IMG/VR virus record: IMGVR_UViG_3300048999_000166
Span: 58,430 to 122,429 of that record
Source: a virus
Reading direction: 5' to 3' (one strand)
Length of the DNA: 64,000 nt
Each line of letters starts with the position of its first letter. Positions within the stretch are counted from its first letter, which is position 1. Both the position numbers and the translations under genes were made by a program. Under the pieces are notes generated by a model. The model was not told where the DNA came from and did not search any database. It was given only the letters and a program-made list of their open reading frames with translations. Positions 20,994 to 28,946 of this stretch are shown here, piece by piece.

Positions 20994-21971
20994 ATGCAGC
21001 GACCCGCCTGGTTACCCTGGCCGCACTCGCCGGGCACCTCGCTCGGGGTATTCCTCACTCTCGGTGTGGTCGCGGTCGGCCTGATCACCTGGGTGGGGGT
21101 GTCGGCCTCGCATCGCCAAGCGTCGCAGACCTCCGCCGCGGTGGCGCAAGGCCAAGGACTGGCTGACCCCATCCTGCAGCTGTGCGGCCAGGGTGGGGAC
21201 GTCGCGTTGCGGCTACAAGGCGCGGGGCTCTGCGATGCGGCGCAGAACGTAAAGGCCGATCCGGTAGCTCCGCCCGCCGCGTTGTCGGGTCCGCAAGTCC
21301 AGACCATGATCGATAACGCGGTACGCAACCGAGCCGCGGCGCTCCCGCCTCCGAGCACCGCGCCCGCGACTCCGGCACCCACCCCTCAGCAGATCCAGGA
21401 CATGATCAATAACTCCATCGATAGCCGTCGTCCGCCAGCGCAGGCGGCGGCACCCAGCCCGCGACAGCAGCCGGCGCCTCCGCCGTACTACCCGCCTCCG
21501 GCACCGCAGTACCAACAGCCCGCGTACCAGCAGCCGCCGCAATACCAGCAGCCGCAGTACCCGAACTACCCGCCGACTCGGGGCTACCCGTCGGGCGGTG
21601 GTTGGCCCTCAGACGGTGGTACGCGTCCACCGGGCGGTCGCCCTCCCCGTGGTGGCGGTGGAGGCCAGTGGCCGCCCGTGGGCGGCTCAGGCGGCGGCGA
21701 GTGGCCGCCTCGTGGCGGTGGTGGATACCCGGGCCAGCCGCCGTATCAGTATTCGAGCGGGTACCCGGGCGGCTACGGCGGCGCAGGTTATCCGTACCCG
21801 GGCTACCCGTCGTACCCGAGCTACCCACAGCAGCCCTACCCGTATCCGGCGCAGCAGCCGACCTACCCGAGCTATCCACAACCGCGTCCACAGCCTGTGG
21901 AACGGGGAGGCGGTGGCCGGCAGTCCGACGGCGGAGGACTAATCGGGCAGCTCGGCCTGCACGTCGGCTAG
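20994..21971 (+). CDS. Membrane protein with long Pro/Tyr/Gln/Gly-rich tail
   Basis: 325 aa from ATG 20994 (GGGAGG upstream). One N-terminal transmembrane segment, a ~100-aa soluble stretch with a short repeated motif (QVQTMIDNAVRNRAA and QIQDMINNSIDSRR), then ~170 residues of low complexity: YQQP repeats, GGGG blocks and YPSYP repeats. It is predicted to be disordered, perhaps a sticky or phase-separating surface tail. The last 33 bp overlap the convergent gene. Confidence 0.75.
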   Translation: MQRPAWLPWPHSPGTSLGVFLTLGVVAVGLITWVGVSASHRQASQTSAAVAQGQGLADPILQLCGQGGDVALRLQGAGLCDAAQNVKADPVAPPAALSGPQVQTMIDNAVRNRAAALPPPSTAPATPAPTPQQIQDMINNSIDSRRPPAQAAAPSPRQQPAPPPYYPPPAPQYQQPAYQQPPQYQQPQYPNYPPTRGYPSGGGWPSDGGTRPPGGRPPRGGGGGQWPPVGGSGGGEWPPRGGGGYPGQPPYQYSSGYPGGYGGAGYPYPGYPSYPSYPQQPYPYPAQQPTYPSYPQPRPQPVERGGGGRQSDGGGLIGQLGLHVG

Positions 21972-22175
21972 CGGCGGCTCGACGAACATCGGCATCAGAC
22001 CGTCGCTCGGTGCCACCTTGGTCACTTCGGTCCAGCCGCTCGCGGTCCCGCGGTTGTTGAAGGTGCGGGTGCTGTTGTCAGCGAACCGGTAGACCCTTGT
22101 TCGATTGCCGTTGAACATCGCGTCCGAGTACTCGTCGACGCGCACGTGATCCTGGGGTAGGTCGGACAGCCACAC
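21939..22175 (-). CDS. 78-aa protein, unknown function
   Basis: GTG 22175 with AGGAG five bases upstream. Polar sequence VWLSDLPQDHVRVDEY, then a probable beta region (RTRVYRFADNSTRTF). It converges on and overlaps the Pro/Tyr-rich gene. Not recognised. Confidence 0.6.
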   Translation of the reverse strand: MWLSDLPQDHVRVDEYSDAMFNGNRTRVYRFADNSTRTFNNRGTASGWTEVTKVAPSDGLMPMFVEPPLADVQAELPD

Positions 22176-22401
22176 GGCGTCTCCTACTGTCTCGGGGGGC
22201 GGGGTGCGAGTGCTGCATCTCGATCGAGTCGATGGTCTGTGGCGTCCGTTGGCACACCAGGCGCCCGAACCAGATCGAGTTCGGATGGTAGTTGCGTCGG
22301 TGCTCCCACGAGGCCTTGCACATGAGCGAGTAGCTGTGGAAGTTGCCGGAACGCGCACCGCAGCCTGGGTAGGAGCACCGCCAGTCCCAATTGAGGGCCA
22401 T
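22078..22401 (-). CDS. 107-aa Cys-containing protein, 3' end uncertain
   Basis: ATG 22401 has GGACGGAGG upstream. The first ~70 residues look genuine (CSYPGCGARSG, MCKASWEHRRNYHP). The C-terminus runs 98 bp into the next gene in another frame and becomes Arg-rich, as expected of a shadow, so a frameshift or an early end is possible. Confidence 0.45.
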   Translation of the reverse strand: MALNWDWRCSYPGCGARSGNFHSYSLMCKASWEHRRNYHPNSIWFGRLVCQRTPQTIDSIEMQHSHPAPRDSRRRRVAVRPTPGSRARRRVLGRDVQRQSNKGLPVR

Positions 22402-22492
22402 GGGTCCTCCGTCCCAGCGCGTAGCGGCGCAGATCGCAGCCGTCGCAGTTCTCGTCCGGCGGGCAGCGGCGCCACCTCATCACGGGACTCAC
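22184..22492 (-). CDS. Possible small CxxC protein, heavily overlapped
   Basis: Starts MSPVMRWRRCPPDENCDGC, a convincing zinc-type N-terminus, but after ~30 residues the frame overlaps the 107-aa gene completely and reads as a shadow. It may be a short real gene disrupted by a frameshift near 22400. Confidence 0.3.
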   Translation of the reverse strand: MSPVMRWRRCPPDENCDGCDLRRYALGRRTHGPQLGLAVLLPRLRCAFRQLPQLLAHVQGLVGAPTQLPSELDLVRAPGVPTDATDHRLDRDAALAPRPPRQ

Positions 22493-22493
22493 C

Positions 22494-22550
22494 TTACTTG
22501 TTGCGCCATGCCCAGCAGAAGAACACCACGAGGGCCAGCACGGTGATCAC
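22494..22550 (-). CDS. 18-aa hydrophobic peptide gene (tentative)
   Basis: GTG 22550 overlaps the stop of the DnaJ-zinc-like gene (GTGA) and encodes VITVLALVVFFCWAWRNK, a single membrane helix with a basic end. The coupling and membrane-peptide composition support it; its size makes it uncertain. Confidence 0.35.
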   Translation of the reverse strand: MITVLALVVFFCWAWRNK

Positions 22551-22741
22551 AGCGGTGGCGTGAATCCGGACACCCAGCCTTCACCGTCGCAGTTTGGACA
22601 CGGGGTGTCCTGGCAGCCGTTCCCGAAGCGGTCGGGGTCGGCCATCGCCTGTTCCAGCGGCAGCCCCCCGCAGTACACCGCCATTCGGTAGGTGTGCACG
22701 TGCCGCAGCCCGTTACAGTCCGCACACCGGCTGCGTGTCAC
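22547..22741 (-). CDS. 64-aa protein with DnaJ-type zinc pairs
   Basis: CADCNGLRH near the N-terminus and CPNCDGEGW near the C-terminus follow the CxxCxGxG rhythm of the DnaJ zinc domain, reduced to two pairs. It overlaps the upstream gene by 4 bp. Confidence 0.7.
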   Translation of the reverse strand: MTRSRCADCNGLRHVHTYRMAVYCGGLPLEQAMADPDRFGNGCQDTPCPNCDGEGWVSGFTPPL

Positions 22742-22938
22742 GGCAGCCCGTGGCCGTCGTCGTAGCAGGCCAGCACGAACCCGTACTTCTGCTCACCGCT
22801 GAAGGAGTCGTGGACGTAGGGCATCGGCTCGACGCCCTCGATCGCCAGATAGCGGTCGTAGCCGTTGCCGTGGTAGACGAACACCTCCGCGCGGGGATCG
22901 TAGGTGTTCAGCAGCGCCTGCAGCTCCGCGACGTTCAT
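22738..22938 (-). CDS. 66-aa phage protein, unknown function
   Basis: Starts MNVAELQALLNTYDPRAEVFV, a helix followed by a strand as in many small phage proteins with an alpha/beta start, then acidic and aromatic residues (YDRYLAIEGVEPMPY). ATGA overlap with the gene before it. Confidence 0.65.
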   Translation of the reverse strand: MNVAELQALLNTYDPRAEVFVYHGNGYDRYLAIEGVEPMPYVHDSFSGEQKYGFVLACYDDGHGLP

Positions 22939-23426
22939 CGAATGTCGTGGAGCTGCAGGGCGAGCCGCTCGCACTCGGCGCGCACGTAGGTCAGTGTCTT
23001 GTAGGTCGCCCCGGTGCGCGCGTAGAGGTCCCACATCTCCGGCGCGTGGGTCCGGTAGGCCGGCATGATGTCGTTGTAGTGACCGCAATCCCAGCCGAAC
23101 CACCAGACATCGCCCGGCTGTCCGGGCTCCGGCACGTGGCAGACCGCGTGCTCGATCGGTCCATCGTCGTTGCAGCTCGCCGCGAAGGTCAGCCCACCGT
23201 GCACGGACACGTCCGCCTCTTCGTAGCCTTCGCCGTGCAGCGGATGGCCGGGGTCCACCGCGACATAGCCGCACCAGCTTCCCTGCCACGGGTTGGCCCG
23301 CACCGCCAAGCACGGCATGCCGGTCACCGCGTCGGTCCAGCTGACCTTGTCGGGCTCACCATCCCAGGGCCCCGGTCCCCAGCCGGTGCGGTCCATCTCC
23401 GGGTTGATGTAGGTCTTCTCAGTCAT
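22935..23426 (-). CDS. 163-aa phage protein with WWFGWDCGHYND motif
   Basis: ATG 23426 follows CGAGGGACC. The central segments LAVRANPWQGSWCGYVAV, GGLTFAASC and WWFGWDCGHYNDIMP recur, to my knowledge, in actinophage hypothetical proteins. The many Trp, Cys and Gly suggest a compact beta fold. Biochemical role unknown. Confidence 0.65.
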   Translation of the reverse strand: MTEKTYINPEMDRTGWGPGPWDGEPDKVSWTDAVTGMPCLAVRANPWQGSWCGYVAVDPGHPLHGEGYEEADVSVHGGLTFAASCNDDGPIEHAVCHVPEPGQPGDVWWFGWDCGHYNDIMPAYRTHAPEMWDLYARTGATYKTLTYVRAECERLALQLHDIR

Positions 23427-23637
23427 GGTCCCTCGCATGAAATTCGCGGTGCACGGGCCGCAGCGACCCGAGCACCATCGCGCCGCAGAGGCGGCACGGC
23501 CAAAGGTTGAGTTCTTGTTCGAGGATCTCCAGGCCGAGGGCTTCCCGGATCTCACGCTCCTCGTCGGTCTCGATCTTGTTCGGGACCTTGACCGTCAGGA
23601 ACCAGTAGAAGGTCTCGTCGCACACCCGTAGTGCCAT
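23419..23637 (-). CDS. 72-aa single zinc-finger protein
   Basis: An N-terminal aromatic strand (CDETFYWFLTVKV), an acidic helix (ETDEEREIREALGLEILEQE) and a C-terminal CRLCGA...HREFHARDHD which can bind one zinc in C2H2 style. Likely DNA- or protein-binding adaptor. Confidence 0.65.
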   Translation of the reverse strand: MALRVCDETFYWFLTVKVPNKIETDEEREIREALGLEILEQELNLWPCRLCGAMVLGSLRPVHREFHARDHD

Positions 23638-23885
23638 CAGGCCGGCGGGTCTTCCGTTACCGGCGCTCCCAGGTACACCGTGACCGCAGCGGCGCCTTGA
23701 GGGCGGTCGAGGTCGCGCTCCGCCATCCAGGCCACCTCCAGCACGCGACGAGGGTGTTCGATGTCGAGGTCGTTGATGTACACCAGCTCACCCTTGCGCG
23801 GGATGAGGCTCATCCGACGTGGCGCCGAACAGCGCTGGTCCTGCTGGTCGCGGTAGCGGAAGATCACGAACGCGTTCTCGCTCAT
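23637..23885 (-). CDS. 82-aa protein, unknown function
   Basis: Beta-rich sequence (NAFVIFRYRDQQ, GELVYINDLDI, RRVLEVAWMAE, AAVTVYLGAP) that could form a small barrel. Overlaps the upstream gene by 4 bp. Not recognised. Confidence 0.6.
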   Translation of the reverse strand: MSENAFVIFRYRDQQDQRCSAPRRMSLIPRKGELVYINDLDIEHPRRVLEVAWMAERDLDRPQGAAAVTVYLGAPVTEDPPA

Positions 23886-24130
23886 CGTGGGTCTCTCATG
23901 CTGCGGAGCCGAATAACGGATCGGACGATGAGCGCGATGGCGGGCAGGAGAGCGAGCGCGGCGTAGGTGTAGCCCAGCGGGCTCTTCGCGTGAGCGATGA
24001 GCCCCGCCCCCAGCACCCAAAGCGGGATCGTGATCACCAGGTTGAATATCAAGTCCGCGTGTTCTCCGCTCGCTTCGTTGTCCATGCTGCGCACCAACCG
24101 AAGCTCCGGCACCTGGCGGGGAACGTTCAC
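23882..24130 (-). CDS. 82-aa two-pass membrane protein
   Basis: GTG 24130 overlaps the preceding stop (GTGA). Two hydrophobic segments, LIFNLVITIPLWVLGAGLI and YTYAALALLPAIALIV, with a basic end RSVIRLRSMRDPR. Confidence 0.65.
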   Translation of the reverse strand: MNVPRQVPELRLVRSMDNEASGEHADLIFNLVITIPLWVLGAGLIAHAKSPLGYTYAALALLPAIALIVRSVIRLRSMRDPR

Positions 24131-24255
24131 TTCGTGCCGATGATCATTGTGCAGTCGTCGCACACGATGTGCCACGCCACGACGTTGCCCTTCCCGTCCA
24201 TGATCGGTACTTCGTGCGTGGATCCGTGCGTGCAGTTGCGTGGCGCGATCGCCAT
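24127..24255 (-). CDS. 42-aa small zinc-type protein
   Basis: ATG 24255. MAIAPRNCTHGSTHE, then VVAWHIVCDDCTMII: Cys and His pairs that could hold one zinc. Ends in a GTGA overlap with the membrane protein gene. Confidence 0.6.
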   Translation of the reverse strand: MAIAPRNCTHGSTHEVPIMDGKGNVVAWHIVCDDCTMIIGTK

Positions 24256-24289
24256 CTAGTTCACCCCTTCATGCAAAATTGGACGATGT

Positions 24290-25363
24290 TCAGTTCAGCA
24301 GGAGGTTGTCGTTCGTTTGCGCCCGCTTCCGAGTGACGCTGGTCGCCAGCGCCGCACCGATGAACACGATGCCCAGCGAGCCGGTCAACCACTCCGGCAG
24401 ATCCACCCCGTAGAGCTTCAGCATCATCACCATGCCCAGGAACAAGATCGCCCAGTGCGCGCCGTGCTCCAGGAACTCGTACTTGGCCAGCGTGCCGGTG
24501 CGGACCAGGTGCACGGTCATCGACCGCACCCACATCGCACCGGCGCCCAGTCCGGCCATGATCACTAAGACGCTGGTCGTAATGGCGAACGCGCCGATCA
24601 CCCCGTCGAAGGAGAAGCTGGCGTCCAGCACCTCCAGGCGTACGAACATGACAGCCGCGGCGGCACCGACCAGGGTGGTCAGCTTCGCGTGCCCGTCCTC
24701 GTCGTCGCTGTCGAACACCGCACCGAACAGGTCGAGTCCGACGTGCAGCAGCACCCCGATGATCGCGGCGGCGAACACCGCTGTGCGCTGCGCCGGCTCG
24801 ACCGTGAAGAACGCGATCACCGCGACCAGCAACATCACGAAGATGGTGATGTTGTCGAACCGACCCAACGGCGCCAGCCGCGACTCCAGCCAGCCGATCC
24901 AGTGGAGATCTTTCTCGCTGTCGAGGAAGTAGCTCACTCCGATCATGAGCAGGAAGGTGCCGCCGAACGCGTCGATCATCGGGCCGGCCTCGGCCAGGTG
25001 CTGCGCGTATACGGCCGGCTGGTGCACGGCGAGGCTGACAACCTCGGTGAAGCCCAGCCCGGCCGCCACCTGCACGATGAAGATCGGTAGGGCGAAGCGG
25101 ACCACGAACACGGCGAACACGATGCCGACGGTCATGAAAGCCCGCTGCCAGCCCGGGGACAGGCGCTGGATCAGCTTCGAGTTGACGACAGCGTTGTCGA
25201 AGCTGAACGTCACCTCCAGCGCGGTCAGGATCATGACGGTGAGCAGGCTGAGCCAGCCGCCGAACGACGCCACGGCTGCCCAGGCCAGCAGGGTGATGAC
25301 TGCGGAGGGCCCGTAGATGGCCCACAGATTCACCCGGGCCGAAGCCTCGGTCTCTGCGATCAC
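24290..25363 (-). CDS. DUF475/TerC-family integral membrane protein
   Basis: 357 aa from GTG 25363, overlapping the vWA gene stop (GTGA). Eight or more transmembrane segments with the TerC-type acidic motif FSFDNAVVN (~55) and a second copy DASFSFDGVIGAF (~250), as in DUF475 proteins. TerC-family proteins transport metal ions or support membrane protein metalation (Mn). It is the third gene of a TerD, vWA, TerC island. Confidence 0.9.
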   Translation of the reverse strand: MIAETEASARVNLWAIYGPSAVITLLAWAAVASFGGWLSLLTVMILTALEVTFSFDNAVVNSKLIQRLSPGWQRAFMTVGIVFAVFVVRFALPIFIVQVAAGLGFTEVVSLAVHQPAVYAQHLAEAGPMIDAFGGTFLLMIGVSYFLDSEKDLHWIGWLESRLAPLGRFDNITIFVMLLVAVIAFFTVEPAQRTAVFAAAIIGVLLHVGLDLFGAVFDSDDEDGHAKLTTLVGAAAAVMFVRLEVLDASFSFDGVIGAFAITTSVLVIMAGLGAGAMWVRSMTVHLVRTGTLAKYEFLEHGAHWAILFLGMVMMLKLYGVDLPEWLTGSLGIVFIGAALATSVTRKRAQTNDNLLLN

Positions 25364-26139
25364 GACAGCACTCCGGCCTTCGTCGCGGCGGCGACCCAGG
25401 AGTCCCACTCGTCGGCCATGGCGTCGGCGAACTCCATGTCGGACACGGACGCGGGGTCGGCGAACGACTTCGCGTCTACGTTGTCGACGAGTCGGAGATC
25501 GGGGTTCATGTCGTCGAGGTCGTTCAGGTAGGGGACGTCACGGATGGCCAGGAACTTCACGAACACCGGATAGCCGGCCAGCTCCACCACGATCCTGGTC
25601 GCGGCGGACTGAGAGTCTGGGTTCCCGTCGGTGATGACCACACAGAAGATCGGCTCGTCGGTGGTCTTCGCCAGGTCCCGGACCGCGACCAGGGCCTTCG
25701 CCAGGTCGGTGCTGCCCATCTGGCGTGGCTGCCAGATCTGGTTGTCGACGACGCCACGGTAGTTCTCGACGGTCACATCGACGGTGGGGTGCAGGACCGA
25801 GTCGAACGGGATCACCGGGACGGTGCCATCGACGTCGATCTGCAGCGCGAAGCCGAGCACACGCTCGACCAACGTCTGCACCTTGCCGTTGGAGTAGTCA
25901 GCGTGCATCGAGCCGGAGTGATCGAGCACCAGCACGGCCTGCGCGCGGATGCCGGCCAGGCCCCGCTTGCTCAAGGCGATACCGGCCTTGTCGGCGCGCT
26001 TGGCCAGATCGATGTGGCCGGCGTCGCGGACCTTCGAGAGGTTGATCGCGGAACTGCCGGTGGCGTCCTTGGTGAGGTTGATGGTCCGTGCCGGACCGGA
26101 GGTGGGAGTGGGTTCGGACTTGCGGCTGAACAAGCTCAT
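25360..26139 (-). CDS. vWA protein of the tellurite/stress type (TerF/TerY-like)
   Basis: 259 aa. The N-terminus repeats short TerD-like segments (TINLTKD, AINLSKV, HIDLAK, IALSKRG), then a vWA domain with MIDAS D-H-S-G-S (~73-77), the Thr of GSTDLAKAL and D of ITDGNPDS. Such proteins occur with TerD and TerC in bacterial stress islands, where they are thought to form calcium- or metal-dependent complexes at the membrane. Confidence 0.88.
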   Translation of the reverse strand: MSLFSRKSEPTPTSGPARTINLTKDATGSSAINLSKVRDAGHIDLAKRADKAGIALSKRGLAGIRAQAVLVLDHSGSMHADYSNGKVQTLVERVLGFALQIDVDGTVPVIPFDSVLHPTVDVTVENYRGVVDNQIWQPRQMGSTDLAKALVAVRDLAKTTDEPIFCVVITDGNPDSQSAATRIVVELAGYPVFVKFLAIRDVPYLNDLDDMNPDLRLVDNVDAKSFADPASVSDMEFADAMADEWDSWVAAATKAGVLS

Positions 26140-26174
26140 GGTCTTGCCTCTCTGACTGGGGTGGGGGCTGAGAA

Positions 26175-27191
26175 TCAGCCGATGTGGTACGCGGTCACGA
26201 GCCCCTGCAGCTCGTCCTTGAAGCCGTCTCCGATGGCCCGGAAGTTCCAGGACTGGTCGCGGCGGTAGAGCTTCCCGAACACCAGCGAGTTGACTCCGGC
26301 GTTGGTGTCCTCGGTGAGGTCGTACCGAGCGAGTTCGGTGTTGCTGGACTCATCGATGACCCGGACGAACGCGTTCTCGACCAGCCCGAAGTTCTGGTCT
26401 CCGCGTGCCTTCGCCTCATGGATGGTCACCGCGACCACCAGCTCGGTGACCTCCGCCGGCACCCGGGCGAGATCGACCACGATCTGCTCGTCGTCGCCGT
26501 CGCCACCGCCGGTGAGGTTGTCGCCCTGGTGCACAACCACGTTGTCCGGGGCCGCCATGTGGTTGTAGAAGACGAACCACTCGGGGCTCACGCACGCGCC
26601 CGAGGCGTTGAGGCCGATGACGGAGGCGTCGAGGTCGTAGGCGGCACCGTCGGTGCGTCGAACGTCCCAGCCGAGACCGACGCGGACCTTGGCGAGGGTG
26701 CCGCCCGCCTCCTTGGTGAGGTCGACCTTGCCGCCCTTGCTCAAGTTGATAGCCATGGGAAATCCCTTCGTTGGTTTGCCGCTGATGACCACGCCCGATG
26801 GAGCGGTGGCCAGGGTCATGCCGATCTCACTCAGCCACGGATGCAGCGGGGTGTCGGTGAGCTTGGAGAGTTCGTGAGTATCGCGGTAGGGATCGGCGTC
26901 CGATGCTCGACAGATTCCGGTCGCTACCACAGAGGTGCCGTTCCATTGCCCGATCTGCATCCAGTCGGCGGGGTCGGCGGCCATGATGACCGCGCCCCAG
27001 TGGTTGGTCAGGGAGGTGGGGATGTAGGCGTCGCGGCCCGCCATCAGATCGGCGGAACGACCGCCGGCCCTGCTGACGAACTGGTGGAGCAGGTACCAGC
27101 CTCGGTTGGTGACCAGGAGTGATCGAGCCGCGAAGTCGCGGGCGGTGAGGCCGAGGTCAGTCCGGTTGGCGGGCGTCCAGTGAGTAACCAT
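26175..27191 (-). CDS. TerD domain fused to an N-terminal domain of unknown function
   Basis: 338 aa in one open frame. Residues 1-145 are a well-formed unknown domain (WYLLHQFVS, WGAVIMAADPADWMQIGQW, PYRDTHELSKLTDT); residues 146-338 are a complete TerD (MAINLSKGGKVDLTKEAG start, GWDVRR, FVFYNH, GDNLTGGGDGDDE calcium loop, AVTIHEA, FRAIGDGF). An internal ATG at 26756 has GAAGGG upstream, so TerD may also be made alone. TerD domains bind Ca2+ through the acidic loops seen here. Confidence 0.88.
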   Translation of the reverse strand: MVTHWTPANRTDLGLTARDFAARSLLVTNRGWYLLHQFVSRAGGRSADLMAGRDAYIPTSLTNHWGAVIMAADPADWMQIGQWNGTSVVATGICRASDADPYRDTHELSKLTDTPLHPWLSEIGMTLATAPSGVVISGKPTKGFPMAINLSKGGKVDLTKEAGGTLAKVRVGLGWDVRRTDGAAYDLDASVIGLNASGACVSPEWFVFYNHMAAPDNVVVHQGDNLTGGGDGDDEQIVVDLARVPAEVTELVVAVTIHEAKARGDQNFGLVENAFVRVIDESSNTELARYDLTEDTNAGVNSLVFGKLYRRDQSWNFRAIGDGFKDELQGLVTAYHIG

Positions 27192-27194
27192 GGG

Positions 27195-27338
27195 TCATGC
27201 CGCGCTGCTCTTCAGCGCCGCCTCGGCCTCGGCGACCAGCTCCTTCGCCTGCCGGCGAAAGGCGAGCTGCCCGATGATCTCCCAGACGCCCCAGCAGGCC
27301 GCGAGTGCCCAGATGATCAAAGCGAGCCAGCCCCACAT
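27195..27338 (-). CDS. 47-aa membrane-anchored helical protein
   Basis: ATG 27338 sits in TGAGATG at the previous stop. MWGWLALIIWALAACWGVW is a signal-anchor; the rest is a charged helix (FRRQAKELVAEAEAALKSS). It ends just before the TerD-fusion start. Confidence 0.65.
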   Translation of the reverse strand: MWGWLALIIWALAACWGVWEIIGQLAFRRQAKELVAEAEAALKSSAA

Positions 27339-27339
27339 C

Positions 27340-27864
27340 TCAGGACTCTCTCGTCGGAGGGTCCATCATGTCGGAGAGCGATGCGACCAGCCGGTCACCG
27401 AACTCCCGCTGCTCGGGCGTGAGCGGACCCTTCCCGACCGCCTCGATGCCGCGCTGCCAGCGCTCGTCGGTGTCGACGGCCACGGGCAGCATCAGCTTGG
27501 TCTTCAGGGCGGCGCGGATCTCCTCGGGCAGCCACGGGGGCAGCTTGAACCAGATCCGGGCGTACGTGCAGTCGAAGCCATCGTCTTCGTCGCGGATGTA
27601 GAGCGGGTGGTTGACCACCGACTGCATCGCGCACGCCGGACAGTGCGCCTGCGGAGCTACTTCGAGGTGCTCGCAGGTGCGGTTGCCGCCACCGTTACGG
27701 GTGTAGGTGCAGACCACCGGCTCACCGTCGCGGTCCGGCTCCAGCCAGGCGTCACGCAGACGACCGACGTCCACCGGAGCGTGGGCGTGGACGAACCCCA
27801 GCAGCAGCGAGACGCGCTCGGGGCGCTTCGGGTCCGGGAACACCAGCCCGTACATGCCGCTCAT
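27340..27864 (-). CDS. 174-aa protein, unknown function
   Basis: Starts MSGMYGLVFPDPKRPERV. A Cys/His stretch CTYTRNGGGNRTCEH...CPACAM may bind zinc; the C-terminal ~80 aa are helical. Overlaps both neighbours by one base or so. No family recognised. Confidence 0.6.
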   Translation of the reverse strand: MSGMYGLVFPDPKRPERVSLLLGFVHAHAPVDVGRLRDAWLEPDRDGEPVVCTYTRNGGGNRTCEHLEVAPQAHCPACAMQSVVNHPLYIRDEDDGFDCTYARIWFKLPPWLPEEIRAALKTKLMLPVAVDTDERWQRGIEAVGKGPLTPEQREFGDRLVASLSDMMDPPTRES

Positions 27865-28391
27865 CAGACCTCTCCCTTCTTGATGGCCTCGGCGACCGCA
27901 TCGAGCGTCGACCGATCGACGGCCTCGCAGAGTGCGTTGATCCAGGGCACCATGTTCTCGGTGCCGTCCCAGTCCCTCCAGCGGATCGCTAGCTTGACGG
28001 CCGCCTCGATGATCGGCTTATCGCGCTCCAGCTTCTGCAGCGCGGCGTGCAAGCTCTCATCGAGCGCCGTGGCCTGTTGCTCCCACTCGGCGTTGGTGTG
28101 CACTTCCTCGTCCGTCGCGGCCGCCTGCTCCTCGTGGCACGGGCACTCGCAGATCTCGCCAGCCGGGTCCGAGCACTCGTCGTGGTAGCCGATCGAGCAC
28201 TGGCGGTTGCGACAGTGGTCATACGGGCGCCGCTCGGTCCGATCGGCGCCGGTGAGCCGGTCGGTGTACTGCGCGTCGGTCTCGCCCGGCAACCCCGGCG
28301 GCATCTCCGGGTAGTAGCGGGCGCGCACCACCATCATCGGTTGCTCGGCGCGGATGTGGATGCCCACGCCGGGCACGGGCTGCTCAGTCAT
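27864..28391 (-). CDS. 175-aa protein with Cys-rich centre
   Basis: ATG 28391 has GGAGATCGC upstream and overlaps the preceding stop. Residues ~60-85 hold CRNRQCSIGYHDEC and CECPCHEE, a zinc knuckle-like cluster; the C-terminal half is helical. Unknown function. Confidence 0.6.
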   Translation of the reverse strand: MTEQPVPGVGIHIRAEQPMMVVRARYYPEMPPGLPGETDAQYTDRLTGADRTERRPYDHCRNRQCSIGYHDECSDPAGEICECPCHEEQAAATDEEVHTNAEWEQQATALDESLHAALQKLERDKPIIEAAVKLAIRWRDWDGTENMVPWINALCEAVDRSTLDAVAEAIKKGEV

Positions 28392-28585
28392 GCGATCTCC
28401 ACCCACTCCTGGATCGTGGCGAGGACGGTGTCGTAGTCGCCGGACGTTGCCTGCTTGGTGAACTCGGTGATCTCCTCGGCAGGCACGCGAGCCCGCCGAA
28501 GGGCTCTGCGAACCGTCCCGATCAGCATCATGGCGTTGCCGTCGGTGCCGACCAGCTCGACCGTGATGTCCGGGTGCTTAGGCAT
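28388..28585 (-). CDS. 65-aa conserved phage protein
   Basis: PDITVELVGTDGNAMMLIGTV, then helical RRALRRARV, and ATSGDYDTVLATIQEW. The pattern ITVELVG.DGNA and SGDYD is familiar from small actinophage and host proteins of unknown role. Four-base overlap with both neighbours. Confidence 0.7.
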   Translation of the reverse strand: MPKHPDITVELVGTDGNAMMLIGTVRRALRRARVPAEEITEFTKQATSGDYDTVLATIQEWVEIA

Positions 28586-28946
28586 CGACGCTCTCCTTCA
28601 GCGTGATCCGCAGCCTCTGGCTGGAGTGGCCCTCGATCGCGCCCTCCCACTCCTGGAGGTTGGCGAAGTCCCGGGGCGACCAGTACCCGTACGCGAACTC
28701 CTTCAGCTCACCGGCCGGGTGATCGAGCGGGTTCGTGACCGCGAACAGCCCCGCTTCCAGCCTCTCGAAGGAGCCCGGCGTGCGATGGCTGGAGCGCCCG
28801 GTCATCAGGAACGAGACGTGCTTGTCGGGGTGCCGCAGCACCGGGTAGGTGCCGGGTTCGACGAACATATCGCCGCTGTCGGTCTTGTAGACCCGCGACC
28901 GCAGCACCTCGACGGTCCCGATCTCCACGGATAGCCGCTCACTCAT
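28578..28946 (-). CDS. 122-aa protein, unknown function
   Basis: Beta-rich N-terminal half (RLSVEIGTVEVLRSRVY, FVEPGTYPVL) and a KHVSFLMTGRSSHRTPG loop. Overlaps its neighbours at both ends. Not recognised. Confidence 0.6.
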   Translation of the reverse strand: MSERLSVEIGTVEVLRSRVYKTDSGDMFVEPGTYPVLRHPDKHVSFLMTGRSSHRTPGSFERLEAGLFAVTNPLDHPAGELKEFAYGYWSPRDFANLQEWEGAIEGHSSQRLRITLKESVDA

